NCBI RefSeq assembly: GCF_003023845.1
Contig: NZ_PYFT01000001.1
Coordinates: 6,572,001 to 6,636,000 of the forward strand
DNA length: 64,000 nt
Origin: Adhaeribacter arboris
GTDB lineage: Bacteria; Bacteroidota; Bacteroidia; Cytophagales; Hymenobacteraceae
Direction: 5' to 3'
Part shown: positions 8,684 through 18,727 of the stretch, in pieces
Layout of the letters: each line of letters opens with the position of its first letter
How positions within the stretch are numbered: position 1 is the first letter of the stretch
The notes under the pieces: model-generated
Database searches by the model: none
Told to the model about the DNA's origin: nothing
Seen by the model: the letters and a program-made list of their open reading frames with translations, nothing else
Made by a program: the position numbers and the translations under genes

Positions 8684-11600
8684 ATGCAAGAAACAATTAA
8701 GTACTGGAAAGGGCTGGAAGAGCTCGAAAACACTCCTGAATTCAATAAAAATAAGCATAATGAATTTGATGCGTTTCTTCCGGTAAAAGAAACTTATGGT
8801 ACAAAAGATAAAGAGGTTGCTCCCCGTCGCGATTTCTTAAAATTACTTGGGTTTGGTTTTGCTGCGGCTACTTTAGCTTCCTGTGAGGCACCCGTAAGAA
8901 AAGCTATTCCTTATTTAAATAAACCAGAAGAAGTAGATCCGGGTATTGCTAACTGGTATGCCTCTACTTACTTTGTTGGGAGTGATTATAACAGTATTCT
9001 GGTAAAAACCCGTGAAGGGCGGCCGATAAAGCTGGAAGGGAATCCTTTGTCGCCGGTTACCAAAGGTGGGTTAAGTGCCCGGGCCCAAGCATCGGTGTTA
9101 AGCTTATACGATACTACCCGGTTGCGCCAACCATTAGCCAACAAAAAAGAGACAACTTGGGAAGCAATTGACCAAGAAATTGCCGGTAAACTAAGAGGGG
9201 TGCGGGGCAAAGTGGCCATCATTTCTTCAACCATTATCAGTCCAACTACTAAAAAAGCCATTGCGGAGTTTGGGTCTAAATTTACGTCGTTCGAGCACGT
9301 TATGTACGATGCTAATTCAGCGAATGGTTTATTAAAAGCGAATGGCGGAGTAGTACCTGGTTTTGACTTTAGCAAAGCTAATGTAATTGTTAGTGTTGGG
9401 GCTGATTTTCTGGGAACCTGGCTTTCTCCGGTTGAGTACGCTAAACAATACATCACCAAACGCAAAGTAGGTAAAGAAAATCCTACCATGTCGCGTCATT
9501 ACCAGTTCGAGTCTACGTTTACTTTAACGGGTGCCAATGCCGACGTACGGATTCCGGTAAAACCATCTGAGGAAGGTCCATTAGTAGCGGCGCTGTATAA
9601 TAGAGTAACGGGTGGAAGTGCAGGTGGGGGTTATAGCAATGCCAGATTAGATGCCGCAGCAAAAGAATTATTAGCCAATAAGGGTGCCGCCTTAGTTGTA
9701 GCTGGCTCAAACGATGTGGCTATACAAACCTTAGTAGCTGAAATTAACCGTATTTTAGGGGCGCAAGGAACAACTATTTCAAACACTCCTTCTCTTATTC
9801 GTCAAGGCGATGATGCTGCCATGATTCGTTTGGTAAACGAAATTAGCAATGGTTCGGTTGGTGCAGTGCTATTTTATAATGCTAACCCAATTTATGATCA
9901 TCCGCTTTCTGCTAAATTAGCTAGTGGTTTAGAAAAAGTTGGCGTTAAAATTTCGTTTGCCGATCGTTTAGACGAGACAGCTAACTTAGTAAATTACGTT
10001 TGTCCGGACAGTAATTATCTGGAATCGTGGAATGATTATGAGCCGAAACGAGGCCAGTTTTCGTTAGCACAACCGGCTATTACTCCAATCTTCTCCACGC
10101 GCCAAGCGCAGGAATCACTCTTAAGGTGGGTAGGAAATAATACAGCCTACTATGATTACCTGCAAGCAAACTGGCGGGGTACTTTAGGCTCACAGGCAGC
10201 TTGGGATAAAGCTGTTCATGATGGCGTATTTACAGGTTCTGTTACTACCACCGCAACTACTGCGACTACTGCCGCTCTGACACCAGCTGCAGCATTATCT
10301 CAGGTAACTTCCGGAAAGCAAAGTGGAGGAATGGAAGCCGTTATCTACGAAACAGTAGCTTTAGGCACGGGCCGGGAAGCCAACAATCCATGGTTGCAAG
10401 AACTGCCGGACCCTATTACTAAAGCGACCTGGGATAATTACGTTACACTTCCGCGCGATTACGCTGTAAAAGAAAAAATAGAACAAGGCGATATCTTGAA
10501 AGTTACCGCCAATGGCGCGAGTATAGAATTACCTGCTTTAATTCAGCCGGGACAGGCAAAAGGAAGTGTGGGTATTGCTTTAGGCTATGGCCGTTCTAAC
10601 GCTGGTCCGGTCGCAAATGGAGTGGGTACTAATGCCTTTAAACTAGTTTCTTTAGCAAATAACAGCTTAGTTTACCATACTCCGGTAACAATAGAAAAAA
10701 CCCGGGCTCAAAAAGAAATTGCTCAAACCCAAACGCACCATACCATAATGGATCGGTTGGTTGTGCAAGAATCTACCTTAAGCAAATACCAAAAAGATAG
10801 GAATGTAACCGAGTATGTAAAAATAGCTACCCCCGAAGGACTACAAACTCCAGCAAAAGTATCTTTATGGCAGGATTACGAATATAATAATCACCATTGG
10901 GGAATGGTGATTGACTTAAACTCTTGTATTGGCTGCGGTTCGTGTGTGGTTGGCTGTAACGTAGAAAATAACGTAGCGGTAGTAGGAAAGCAAGAAGTTT
11001 TAAACCGTCGCGAAATGCATTGGTTACGGATTGACCGTTATTATAGCAGCGATGCCCACAGAACGGATAAAGATAAAGGAACTATTGACCGTTACCAGGC
11101 AATGGAAGATCCTTCTGAAAATCCGCAAGTAATTTTTCAACCGATGCTATGCCAGCATTGTAACCACGCTCCTTGCGAAACAGTATGCCCAGTAGCGGCT
11201 ACAACGCACAGTACCGAAGGTATCAACCAAATGGTTTATAACCGTTGTGTAGGTACTCGGTACTGCGCTAATAACTGTCCGTATAAAGTGCGTCGGTTTA
11301 ACTGGTTTGCTTATTACGACAATGAGAAATTTACAGTACAGAACCCGCAAATGAATACGGATCTAGGTCGGATGGTTTTGAATCCGGATGTAACGGTACG
11401 GGCCCGTGGGGTAATGGAGAAATGTACTTTCTGCGTGCAACGTGTTCAATTAGGTAAATTGGAGGCGAAAAAACAAAATCGTCGTCCGAAAGATGGAGAA
11501 ATAGTAACCGCATGTGCCCAGTCTTGCCCAACGAATGCTATTGTCTTTGGAGATATGAAAGATCCGAACAGCCAAGTTTCGCAAATATTACGTGAGCAAC

Positions 11601-11686
11601 AAGGCGAAAGAGCTTTCCACGTATTAGAAGAGATTAATACGCAGCCTAATGTTACCTATTTAACTAAAATTAGAAACATAGTTTAA
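8684..11686 (+). CDS. actB: Alternative complex III subunit ActB, molybdopterin-oxidoreductase-like iron-sulfur protein
   Basis: 1000 aa. The N-terminus has a twin-arginine motif (R48-R49-D-F-L-K-L) followed by a hydrophobic stretch and LASC67, suggesting Tat export and lipid attachment. Residues of roughly 70-690 form a MopB-like domain, which in known ACIII lacks the metal cofactor. The C-terminal ferredoxin-like domain carries CIGCGSCVVGC (748-758), CQHCNHAPCETVCP, CVGTRYCANNCP and CTFC...CAQSCP. These would bind three [4Fe-4S] clusters and one [3Fe-4S] cluster. In some bacteria this protein is split into B1 and B2; here it is one fused chain. Confidence 0.95.
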   Translation: MQETIKYWKGLEELENTPEFNKNKHNEFDAFLPVKETYGTKDKEVAPRRDFLKLLGFGFAAATLASCEAPVRKAIPYLNKPEEVDPGIANWYASTYFVGSDYNSILVKTREGRPIKLEGNPLSPVTKGGLSARAQASVLSLYDTTRLRQPLANKKETTWEAIDQEIAGKLRGVRGKVAIISSTIISPTTKKAIAEFGSKFTSFEHVMYDANSANGLLKANGGVVPGFDFSKANVIVSVGADFLGTWLSPVEYAKQYITKRKVGKENPTMSRHYQFESTFTLTGANADVRIPVKPSEEGPLVAALYNRVTGGSAGGGYSNARLDAAAKELLANKGAALVVAGSNDVAIQTLVAEINRILGAQGTTISNTPSLIRQGDDAAMIRLVNEISNGSVGAVLFYNANPIYDHPLSAKLASGLEKVGVKISFADRLDETANLVNYVCPDSNYLESWNDYEPKRGQFSLAQPAITPIFSTRQAQESLLRWVGNNTAYYDYLQANWRGTLGSQAAWDKAVHDGVFTGSVTTTATTATTAALTPAAALSQVTSGKQSGGMEAVIYETVALGTGREANNPWLQELPDPITKATWDNYVTLPRDYAVKEKIEQGDILKVTANGASIELPALIQPGQAKGSVGIALGYGRSNAGPVANGVGTNAFKLVSLANNSLVYHTPVTIEKTRAQKEIAQTQTHHTIMDRLVVQESTLSKYQKDRNVTEYVKIATPEGLQTPAKVSLWQDYEYNNHHWGMVIDLNSCIGCGSCVVGCNVENNVAVVGKQEVLNRREMHWLRIDRYYSSDAHRTDKDKGTIDRYQAMEDPSENPQVIFQPMLCQHCNHAPCETVCPVAATTHSTEGINQMVYNRCVGTRYCANNCPYKVRRFNWFAYYDNEKFTVQNPQMNTDLGRMVLNPDVTVRARGVMEKCTFCVQRVQLGKLEAKKQNRRPKDGEIVTACAQSCPTNAIVFGDMKDPNSQVSQILREQQGERAFHVLEEINTQPNVTYLTKIRNIV

Positions 11687-11781
11687 TTCGGAAGAGTACT
11701 CCTGTTATAAGCAGGGTTGTTAGTTTCCATAGTGATTAGTAGAGCCGAATATATATTGACCAGAAACAATTAGATAAACAT

Positions 11782-13209
11782 ATGCAGCATGTATCTCCGA
11801 TAAGGGAACCTCTTGTAACAGGGGGGAAAACATACCATGACATCACCGAAGATGTCAGCCGGCAGGTAGAAGCGAAACCAAATATTCGCTGGGCACTTGC
11901 GTTGGCCGTAGCCTTATTTTTCTTAGGCATTTTTATATACTCTGTTTACCGCACTTTATGGTATGGTATAGGAGAGTGGGGCTTAAATAAAACAGTAGGT
12001 TGGGCTTGGGATATTACTAACTTCGTGTGGTGGGTAGGTATCGGGCACGCTGGTACTCTTATTTCAGCTATTCTTTTGTTGTTCCGCCAGAAATGGAGAA
12101 GTTCTATTAACAGAGCGGCGGAAGCCATGACCATTTTTGCGGTAATTTGTGCGGCGATGTTTCCGGTTTTACACATGGGCCGACCATGGTTAGCCTATTG
12201 GGTTTTACCATTGCCCAATACATTTGGTTCTTTGTGGGTAAACTTTAACTCCCCATTACTTTGGGACGTATTTGCCATTTCCACTTACTTTACGGTATCC
12301 TTAGTTTTCTGGTATTTAGGTTTAGTGCCGGATTTTGCCACTATCCGGGACAGGGCTACTGGTCCAATTGCGCGTCGGGCATATGCTTTACTAAGCTTGG
12401 GCTGGACTGGTTCTGCTAAACATTGGTCACGGTACGAAACTGTATCATTAATTTTGGCTGGGGTTTCTACGCCACTGGTACTTTCGGTACACACCATTGT
12501 ATCTATGGACTTTGCAACGGCGGTAATTCCGGGCTGGCACACTACTATTTTCCCTCCATACTTCGTAGCAGGTGCTATTTTCTCTGGGTTTGCCATGGTA
12601 TTAACCTTAATGATTATTACGCGTGATGTATTCCGGTTAAAAGATTACATTACCCTGGAGCACATTGAATCCATGAATAAAGTAATTATTCTAACCGGTT
12701 CTATTGTAGGGGTAGCTTATATAACCGAATTTTTTATCGCTTGGTATTCCGGGGTAGAATATGAACAATATGCCTTCATAAACCGAGCAACTGGACCTTA
12801 TTGGTGGGCTTATTGGTCGATGATGACTTGTAACGTAATTACGCCCCAGCTTTTCTGGATTCGCAAAATCAGAAGAAGTATTGTAGCAACGTTTATCATT
12901 ACCATTTTTGTGAATATAGGTATGTGGTTTGAGCGTTTTGTTATTATTGTAACTTCTCTGCACCGCGATTATTTACCGTCAAGCTGGGTAATGTTTTCTC
13001 CCACAAAAATTGATATTGGTATATACGTGGGTACTTTAGGGCTGTTTTTTACCTTGTTTTTATTATTTGCTAAGTACTTCCCGGTAATAAACATGTTCGA
13101 AGTAAAAACCATTTTAAAATCATCATCGGGTGTACCGCACTCTTTAGAGCCTGAAGAATCTATGCATGCCACTACACCTGTAACTCACCATAACAAACAT
13201 CATGACTAA
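11782..13209 (+). CDS. actC: Alternative complex III subunit ActC (NrfD-like quinol-binding membrane protein)
   Basis: 475 aa with about ten membrane segments, of the NrfD/PsrC family. Recognised from the N-terminal [17 protein letters not shown], the [17 protein letters not shown] helix, [10 protein letters not shown] and [17 protein letters not shown]. It provides the menaquinol site in the membrane. The C-terminus is His-rich (THHNKHHD). The ATG at 11782 has an A-rich leader without Shine-Dalgarno. Its end overlaps actD by eight bases. Confidence 0.95.
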   Translation: MQHVSPIREPLVTGGKTYHDITEDVSRQVEAKPNIRWALALAVALFFLGIFIYSVYRTLWYGIGEWGLNKTVGWAWDITNFVWWVGIGHAGTLISAILLLFRQKWRSSINRAAEAMTIFAVICAAMFPVLHMGRPWLAYWVLPLPNTFGSLWVNFNSPLLWDVFAISTYFTVSLVFWYLGLVPDFATIRDRATGPIARRAYALLSLGWTGSAKHWSRYETVSLILAGVSTPLVLSVHTIVSMDFATAVIPGWHTTIFPPYFVAGAIFSGFAMVLTLMIITRDVFRLKDYITLEHIESMNKVIILTGSIVGVAYITEFFIAWYSGVEYEQYAFINRATGPYWWAYWSMMTCNVITPQLFWIRKIRRSIVATFIITIFVNIGMWFERFVIIVTSLHRDYLPSSWVMFSPTKIDIGIYVGTLGLFFTLFLLFAKYFPVINMFEVKTILKSSSGVPHSLEPEESMHATTPVTHHNKHHD

Positions 13210-13732
13210 TAAAAAGTTTATCCTCGGTGTTTTCGAGGAAGAAGAAGTTCTTCTTCATGCTATTGAAAATATAAGGGCAGCTGGTACAAAAATTTATGAA
13301 GTATTTACCCCATTCCCCATTCATGGTATTGATGATGTATTGGGTATTAAACGCTCACGATTACCCATTGCGGCCTTTTTATATGGTTGTGCGGGTTTAG
13401 CGTTTGCGCTCTGGATGCAAATTTATATGCTTGGCTTTGATTGGCCTATGATAATAGGTGGTAAACCGCATATTGCTTTGCCGGCTTTTATTCCGGTAAG
13501 TTTCGAATTAACTGTTTTTTGTACCGCTCATGGTATGGTAATTACCTTCTTGATTGTGTGCGGCTTATACCCAAGGCTTAAAGTACCAGTTCTGGATGTA
13601 CGTTCCACCGACGATAAGTTTGTTATGGCCATTGAAGTAAAAGATGGTGTAACTGATGTAAACAAAGTAAATGACCTGCTTCGCTCAAATGGAGCCGTTG
13701 AAGTAAACGAGAAGGAGGTAATAAACAAATGA
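13202..13732 (+). CDS. actD: Alternative complex III subunit ActD (DUF3341)
   Basis: 176 aa. The N-terminal soluble domain begins [19 protein letters not shown] and contains the family block [17 protein letters not shown]. Two membrane helices follow (about 58-78 and 100-122), then a cytoplasmic tail with a ferredoxin-like pattern. It overlaps actC at its start and actE at its end (ATGA), so tight coupling is expected. The exact role of this subunit in ACIII is structural as far as is known. Confidence 0.93.
   Translation: MTNKKFILGVFEEEEVLLHAIENIRAAGTKIYEVFTPFPIHGIDDVLGIKRSRLPIAAFLYGCAGLAFALWMQIYMLGFDWPMIIGGKPHIALPAFIPVSFELTVFCTAHGMVITFLIVCGLYPRLKVPVLDVRSTDDKFVMAIEVKDGVTDVNKVNDLLRSNGAVEVNEKEVINK
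13712..13718 (+). promoter_or_regulatory. Shine-Dalgarno-like AAGGAGG before actE
   Basis: AAGGAGG ends ten bases before the actE ATG and is formed by Lys-Glu codons at the end of actD. The spacing matches the rpsR and rplI sites. Coding constraint could produce it by chance. Confidence 0.45.
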
Positions 13733-14400
13733 GAAATAAGTTAAAAGCCAGTCTTAAAATATCCTTGTTGACTTTTACAATGGTATCTATGTTTTCTTGC
13801 AGTAAAGGTCCTAATGATACGGGAACTCAGTATGCTCCGCAAATGTACGATGACCCTTCTTACGAAGCATTAAAGCAAGCAGATTATAACAAAGTTAATC
13901 CGGGCCGCATGAATATGCGGGTGCCGGCAAAAAATACTATACCACGGGGCAAATTAGCATACTTCAATCATATTCCTAAGAATGACAGCTTAAATCAAGC
14001 GGATGCCCTTAAAAACCCTTTTGTTGCCAACGCGCAAGTACTGGAAGAAGGGCAAGTATTATACGAACGGTTTTGCCAACATTGCCACGGTGCTGAGGGA
14101 AAAGGCGATGGCAAAGTAGGAGTTGTGTTTAAAGGGGTAGCTAACTTGCAATCCGATGCAATAAAAGCGGCGAGTATGGGCCATATTTATCATGTAATAA
14201 CCAATGGTAAAGGACGCATGATGCCGCATGGCTCACAAGTAAATCCGGAGGAACGCTGGAAAATTGCTTTGTATGTTAAAAATACCTTACAAGGAGCGGG
14301 TGAGCAAGCGACGGAAGTAAATAGCGAAGCAGCCACGGAAGCTTCTTCCAGCGACGGAGACAATGTACAACAATCTACTGGAACTCCTAATTCTCAATAA
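13729..14400 (+). CDS. actE: Alternative complex III subunit ActE, monoheme cytochrome c lipoprotein
   Basis: 223 aa. The lipoprotein signal ends at MFSC24. After a Tyr/Pro-rich segment with NMRVPAKNTIPRG comes the class I cytochrome c domain with C116-QHC-H120, and a probable axial Met in GKGRMMPHGSQV. A low-complexity Glu/Ser/Ala tail closes it. ActE is the surface heme subunit that docks near ActA. It overlaps actD by four bases, and AAGGAGG precedes the start. Confidence 0.93.
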   Translation: MRNKLKASLKISLLTFTMVSMFSCSKGPNDTGTQYAPQMYDDPSYEALKQADYNKVNPGRMNMRVPAKNTIPRGKLAYFNHIPKNDSLNQADALKNPFVANAQVLEEGQVLYERFCQHCHGAEGKGDGKVGVVFKGVANLQSDAIKAASMGHIYHVITNGKGRMMPHGSQVNPEERWKIALYVKNTLQGAGEQATEVNSEAATEASSSDGDNVQQSTGTPNSQ

Positions 14401-14446
14401 CTAACCTGGTTCTGATAGTTAATTACAAGCGTAAAATTTTACATAA

Positions 14447-15721
14447 ATGTTAGAAGAAAGACTAAGTATTTCTGGAAGAACAAACAACCGGTTCTACATG
14501 ATGATTGGACTAGGTTTGGTATTATTAATTTTAGGAATATTTTTAACTATGAATGGGGGCGGTTCCCACCATGGCGGAACAGGTGAACACGAAGCAGCCG
14601 CGGCAGGTGGTCACCACGTTATTGACTGGAAAAATCGTTTATTCGCCAACCTTTGGCTGAATAATGTTTATTTTACTGGAATAGCCGTTATTGGTTTGTT
14701 TTTTACAGCGGTGCAATACGTAGCTTACGCAGGGTGGTCGGTTCTGATAAAAAGGGTTTTAGAAGCACTTAGTTATTATTTACCAGTAGGAGCAGTAGTC
14801 ATGCTAGCTGTGTTTCTAATAGGTCAACACCAATTATTTCACTGGACAGACCATACTTTATACGAAGAAGGTAATCCTAATTATGATCCTATTATTGCAG
14901 GCAAGGCTGGTTTTTTAAATATTCCTTTTTACCTAATCCGGATGGTAGGGTACTTCGCCTTATGGATAATTTTCTTTCTATGGATGAGAAAGCAATCCAT
15001 AGCAGAGGATTTAGAAGGTGGCATTGTATACTATAATAAAAGTATTCGAATAGGAGCCATGTTCCTAGTAATTTTTGGAGTAACTTCTTCTCTTTCTGCT
15101 TGGGATTGGGTATTATCCATTGATACCCATTGGTTTAGTACGATGTTTGGCTGGTACGTGTTTGCAAGCTGGTTTGTTTCTGGTTTAGCGGCTACTACCC
15201 TAATTGTTATCATCTTAAAACAAAACGGTTATTTGCAAATGGTTAATGCGAACCACTTGCATGACCTCGGGAAATTTGTATTTGCTTTCAGTATTTTCTG
15301 GACATACGTGTGGTTTTCGCAATTCATGCTTATTTGGTACGCAAACCTGCCAGAAGAGTCTATCTACTTTATGGAGCGGCTAAGTGGTTACCAAGATCAT
15401 TATACCTGGATCTTCTTTGTAAACTTAATTGTGAACTTCGTGTTTCCTTTTCTGGTATTAATGACCCGAGACGCTAAACGTCAGATGATCATGTTAAAAC
15501 TTGTTTGTATTGCCATCCTGGTCGGTCATTGGTTAGATTTTTACTTGATGATTATGCCGGGAACAATGCGTGGTGAGAGCGGTTTTGGCTTGATAGAGTT
15601 AGGTACAGCTCTTACTTTCCTGGGTATATTTTTGATAACTCTTACCCGCGGCTTATCCAAGGCTTCGCTGGTACCGGTCAATCATCCGTTCTTAGAAGAA
15701 AGTATTCACCATACCGTATAA
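14447..15721 (+). CDS. actF: Alternative complex III subunit ActF (NrfD-like integral membrane protein)
   Basis: 424 aa with about ten helices; a second NrfD-family-related protein next to ActC, as in all ACIII operons. Diagnostic stretches are NLWLNNVYFTGIAVIGLFF, VLSIDTHWFSTMFGWYVFAS and HDLGKFVFAFSIFWTYVWF. The N-terminal loop is His/Gly-rich. It does not bind quinol in known complexes but completes the membrane core. A 46-base gap separates it from actE, and coxB starts 26 bases later. Confidence 0.94.
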   Translation: MLEERLSISGRTNNRFYMMIGLGLVLLILGIFLTMNGGGSHHGGTGEHEAAAAGGHHVIDWKNRLFANLWLNNVYFTGIAVIGLFFTAVQYVAYAGWSVLIKRVLEALSYYLPVGAVVMLAVFLIGQHQLFHWTDHTLYEEGNPNYDPIIAGKAGFLNIPFYLIRMVGYFALWIIFFLWMRKQSIAEDLEGGIVYYNKSIRIGAMFLVIFGVTSSLSAWDWVLSIDTHWFSTMFGWYVFASWFVSGLAATTLIVIILKQNGYLQMVNANHLHDLGKFVFAFSIFWTYVWFSQFMLIWYANLPEESIYFMERLSGYQDHYTWIFFVNLIVNFVFPFLVLMTRDAKRQMIMLKLVCIAILVGHWLDFYLMIMPGTMRGESGFGLIELGTALTFLGIFLITLTRGLSKASLVPVNHPFLEESIHHTV

Positions 15722-15747
15722 ATTACTACTATTAAAAACATTCTGTA

Positions 15748-16794
15748 ATGATTACATTCGCTATAGTTTTATCATTAATTCTAATTGGGGTAATATTAGC
15801 CTTACTCTTTAGGATACAAATCCTATCTTCCATATTTAGTGGAAGTTTCCAGAAACGAGTAAGTAAGAGTAATAAAATTAATGCAGTTCTTTTAATGTTG
15901 TTTCTTGTTATAGGAGGAGCAGCTTTTATCTGGTCTTTTCAAAATGCGGAAGAACGGATACATATTCCGGTAGGTTCGGTGCATGGAGTATGGATTGATG
16001 ACATGTTCTGGTTAACCATGGTGGTAATCGGAATTGTGTTTGTTATCACCCAAATATTATTGTTTTATTATTCTTACCGCTACCAATACAAAGAAGAAAA
16101 AAGAGCTTATTTCTTTCCGCATAATAATAAATTGGAAATTATCTGGACTATGATTCCGGCTGTTGTTATGGCTTTGTTGGTATTTAAAGGTTGGAAAACA
16201 TGGACAAAAATTACTGACCCAGCTCCCAAAGAAGCTATGGTGGTAGAAATTGTTGGCAAACAGTTTAACTGGATTGCCCGGTATCCGGGTACCGATAATG
16301 CTTTAGGGAATGTAAGAACTAATTTAATAGATGCTACAAATGAGCTTGGAATAGATTTTTCTGATCAAAGAAGTGTAGACGATATTCTACCCAGCGAAAT
16401 TCATATTCCCAAAGGACGGCCGATACTATTTAAAATACGGTCCCGGGATGTAATTCACAGCTTTTATTTGCCTCATTTTAGAGCTCAGATGCACGCTGTA
16501 CCAGGTATGCCTACCAAGTTCTGGTTTGTACCGACCAAAACTACTGCGGATATGGCTACAGAAACCGGTAATCCAGATTTTAAGTATGAATTGGTTTGTA
16601 ATCAGATTTGTGGAGCGAATCACTTTGCCATGCGCGCCGTGGTAATTGTAGATGAACCGGAAGAATTTCAAAAATGGATGTCCACTCAAAAAGCCTTTGT
16701 CGCGGATAAGCCGGAATTATTGAAAAATCTGAAAAATCCGCAGGGAATTGTATTGGATACAAAAAAAGAAGGAACAAATAAGGCCGCACTTTAG
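15748..16794 (+). CDS. ctaC: Cytochrome c oxidase subunit II (CuA)
   Basis: 348 aa. Hydrophobic helices at about 1-30 and 45-65 precede the two usual subunit II anchors (WLTMVVIGIVFVITQILLF and IIWTMIPAVVMALLVF). The periplasmic cupredoxin domain carries VIHSFYLPHFRAQMHAVPGM, and the CuA site C284-NQI-C288-GAN-H292-FA-M295. These ligands are complete. No fused cytochrome c domain follows, so electrons must come from ACIII hemes or a separate cytochrome. It is directly behind actF, consistent with an ACIII-aa3 supercomplex. Confidence 0.96.
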   Translation: MITFAIVLSLILIGVILALLFRIQILSSIFSGSFQKRVSKSNKINAVLLMLFLVIGGAAFIWSFQNAEERIHIPVGSVHGVWIDDMFWLTMVVIGIVFVITQILLFYYSYRYQYKEEKRAYFFPHNNKLEIIWTMIPAVVMALLVFKGWKTWTKITDPAPKEAMVVEIVGKQFNWIARYPGTDNALGNVRTNLIDATNELGIDFSDQRSVDDILPSEIHIPKGRPILFKIRSRDVIHSFYLPHFRAQMHAVPGMPTKFWFVPTKTTADMATETGNPDFKYELVCNQICGANHFAMRAVVIVDEPEEFQKWMSTQKAFVADKPELLKNLKNPQGIVLDTKKEGTNKAAL

Positions 16795-16882
16795 GTCGAA
16801 GTTCCCGGAATATCAATGCTAAGATGGAAGAATATGTCGAGCCTGATTAGCGAAACAAACAGTAAACGAATAATAATTTAAT

Positions 16883-18718
16883 ATGGCAAGCACAGATATT
16901 TCTTTACACAATAATGTGCCAATAGCACACGATGAACATGATCATGAGCACGACCATCATGATCAACCGTTTATATTTAAATATATTTTTAGCCAAGATC
17001 ATAAAGTAATTGCAAAACAATTTTTGATCTCTGGTATAATTTGGGCTTTTATAGGCGGAGCTTTATCTAGCTTGTTCCGGCTACAACTCGGCTGGCCAAA
17101 CGAGACTATGCCGTTTCTGGAGCCAATTTTAGGTAAATGGATTGAAGGAGGTAAATTAAATCAGGAATTTTATTTAGCCTTGGTAACCATGCATGGTACC
17201 ATCATGGTATTTTTCGTGTTAACGGCGGGACTGAGTGGTACCTTCAGTAACTTTTTGATTCCCTTACAAATTGGCGCCCGTGATATGGCTTCCGGTTTTT
17301 TGAACATGTTATCGTACTGGTTTTTCTTTTTATCCAGTGTTATTATGTTTACCTCTCTTTTCCTGGAAACAGGACCTGCTTCGGCTGGTTGGACAATTTA
17401 CCCACCATTAAGTGCATTACCGCAAGCAATTCCGGGTTCGGGTACGGGTATGACGATGTGGCTGGTAGCGATGGTGTTCTTTATTGTTTCGTCGCTTCTT
17501 GGTAGTATCAACTATATCTCTACTATTATCAATTTGCGTACCGCTGGTATGTCCATGACGAAGTTGCCCTTAACTATTTGGGCCTTCTTCTTAACGGCAG
17601 TATTAGGTGTTCTCTCCTTTCCTGTATTATTTTCAGCTGCTTTGTTGTTAGTATTTGACCGTTCTTTTGGTACGAGTTTTTACTTATCAGATATTTATGT
17701 AGCGGGGCAAGCACTAAGTAATACGGGTGGTAGTCCTATTTTATTCCAGCACTTATTTTGGTTCTTAGGTCACCCAGAAGTGTACATTGTTATTTTACCA
17801 GGATTTGGTATTGTATCAGAAGTTATAGCAACGAATGCTCGTAAACCCATTTTCGGCTACCGTGCTATGATTGGCTCCATGCTTGGTATTTCGATATTAT
17901 CGTTTGTGGTATGGGCGCACCATATGTTCGTATCCGGTATGAATCCGTTCTTAGGATCGGTGTTTATGTTTTTAACCTTGATAATTGCGGTACCATCGGC
18001 GGTTAAGGTATTTAACTGGTTGGCTACCCTATGGCGGGGAAACATTATTTTTACACCAGCCATGCTGTTTTCAATTGGATTTGTTTCGTTGTTTATTTCC
18101 GGCGGATTAACGGGTATTATTTTAGGAAATTCGGCCCTGGATATACAACTGCATAATACGTATTTTGTAGTAGCACACTTCCACTTGGTAATGGGATCAT
18201 CCGCCTTCTTTGGAATGTTTGCCGGGGTATATCATTGGTTCCCTAAAATGTTTGGCCGCATGATGGACGAAAAACTTGGGTATATTCATTTTTGGTTAAC
18301 ATTTTTGGGAGTATACTTAGTGTTTTTGCCTATGCACTACGTGGGTATTGCTGGTTTCCCAAGAAGATATTACTCTTGGACGGCTTTCGAAACCTTTAGC
18401 CAATTCGCGGACTTAAATATGTTTATTAGTGCCGCGGCGATTATAGCTTGGTTTGCTCAGTTTATCTTCCTCTTCAATTTTGTGTATAGTATTTTCCGGG
18501 GCCGTCGTGCCGATGCGAACCCATGGCGCTCGAATACATTAGAATGGACTACTCCTATTCACCCGGGCCATGGTAACTGGCCAGGAGCTATTCCTGCTGT
18601 ATACAGATGGCCTTATGATTATTCTAAGCCAGGAGCAGAAGAAGATTATATTCCGCAAAATATTCCTCATTCAGAAACTAAATCATCTAACCTTTCGAGT
18701 GAGAAAGAACTTGAATAA
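16883..18718 (+). CDS. ctaD: Cytochrome c oxidase subunit I
   Basis: 611 aa, twelve or more helices. The CuB/active-site motif is H297-P-E299-V-Y301, with the cross-link Tyr and the D-channel Glu, so the enzyme is A1-like. CuB ligands H346-H347 are in WAHHMF, and heme a3/a ligands H432 and H434 are in AHFHLVMG. The N-terminus is His/Asp-rich (HDEHDHEHDHHDQ), possibly metal-interacting. The C-terminal EWTTPIHPGHGNWP is typical of the Bacteroidota form. It is followed nine bases later by ctaA. Confidence 0.97.
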   Translation: MASTDISLHNNVPIAHDEHDHEHDHHDQPFIFKYIFSQDHKVIAKQFLISGIIWAFIGGALSSLFRLQLGWPNETMPFLEPILGKWIEGGKLNQEFYLALVTMHGTIMVFFVLTAGLSGTFSNFLIPLQIGARDMASGFLNMLSYWFFFLSSVIMFTSLFLETGPASAGWTIYPPLSALPQAIPGSGTGMTMWLVAMVFFIVSSLLGSINYISTIINLRTAGMSMTKLPLTIWAFFLTAVLGVLSFPVLFSAALLLVFDRSFGTSFYLSDIYVAGQALSNTGGSPILFQHLFWFLGHPEVYIVILPGFGIVSEVIATNARKPIFGYRAMIGSMLGISILSFVVWAHHMFVSGMNPFLGSVFMFLTLIIAVPSAVKVFNWLATLWRGNIIFTPAMLFSIGFVSLFISGGLTGIILGNSALDIQLHNTYFVVAHFHLVMGSSAFFGMFAGVYHWFPKMFGRMMDEKLGYIHFWLTFLGVYLVFLPMHYVGIAGFPRRYYSWTAFETFSQFADLNMFISAAAIIAWFAQFIFLFNFVYSIFRGRRADANPWRSNTLEWTTPIHPGHGNWPGAIPAVYRWPYDYSKPGAEEDYIPQNIPHSETKSSNLSSEKELE

Positions 18719-18727
18719 TATATTATA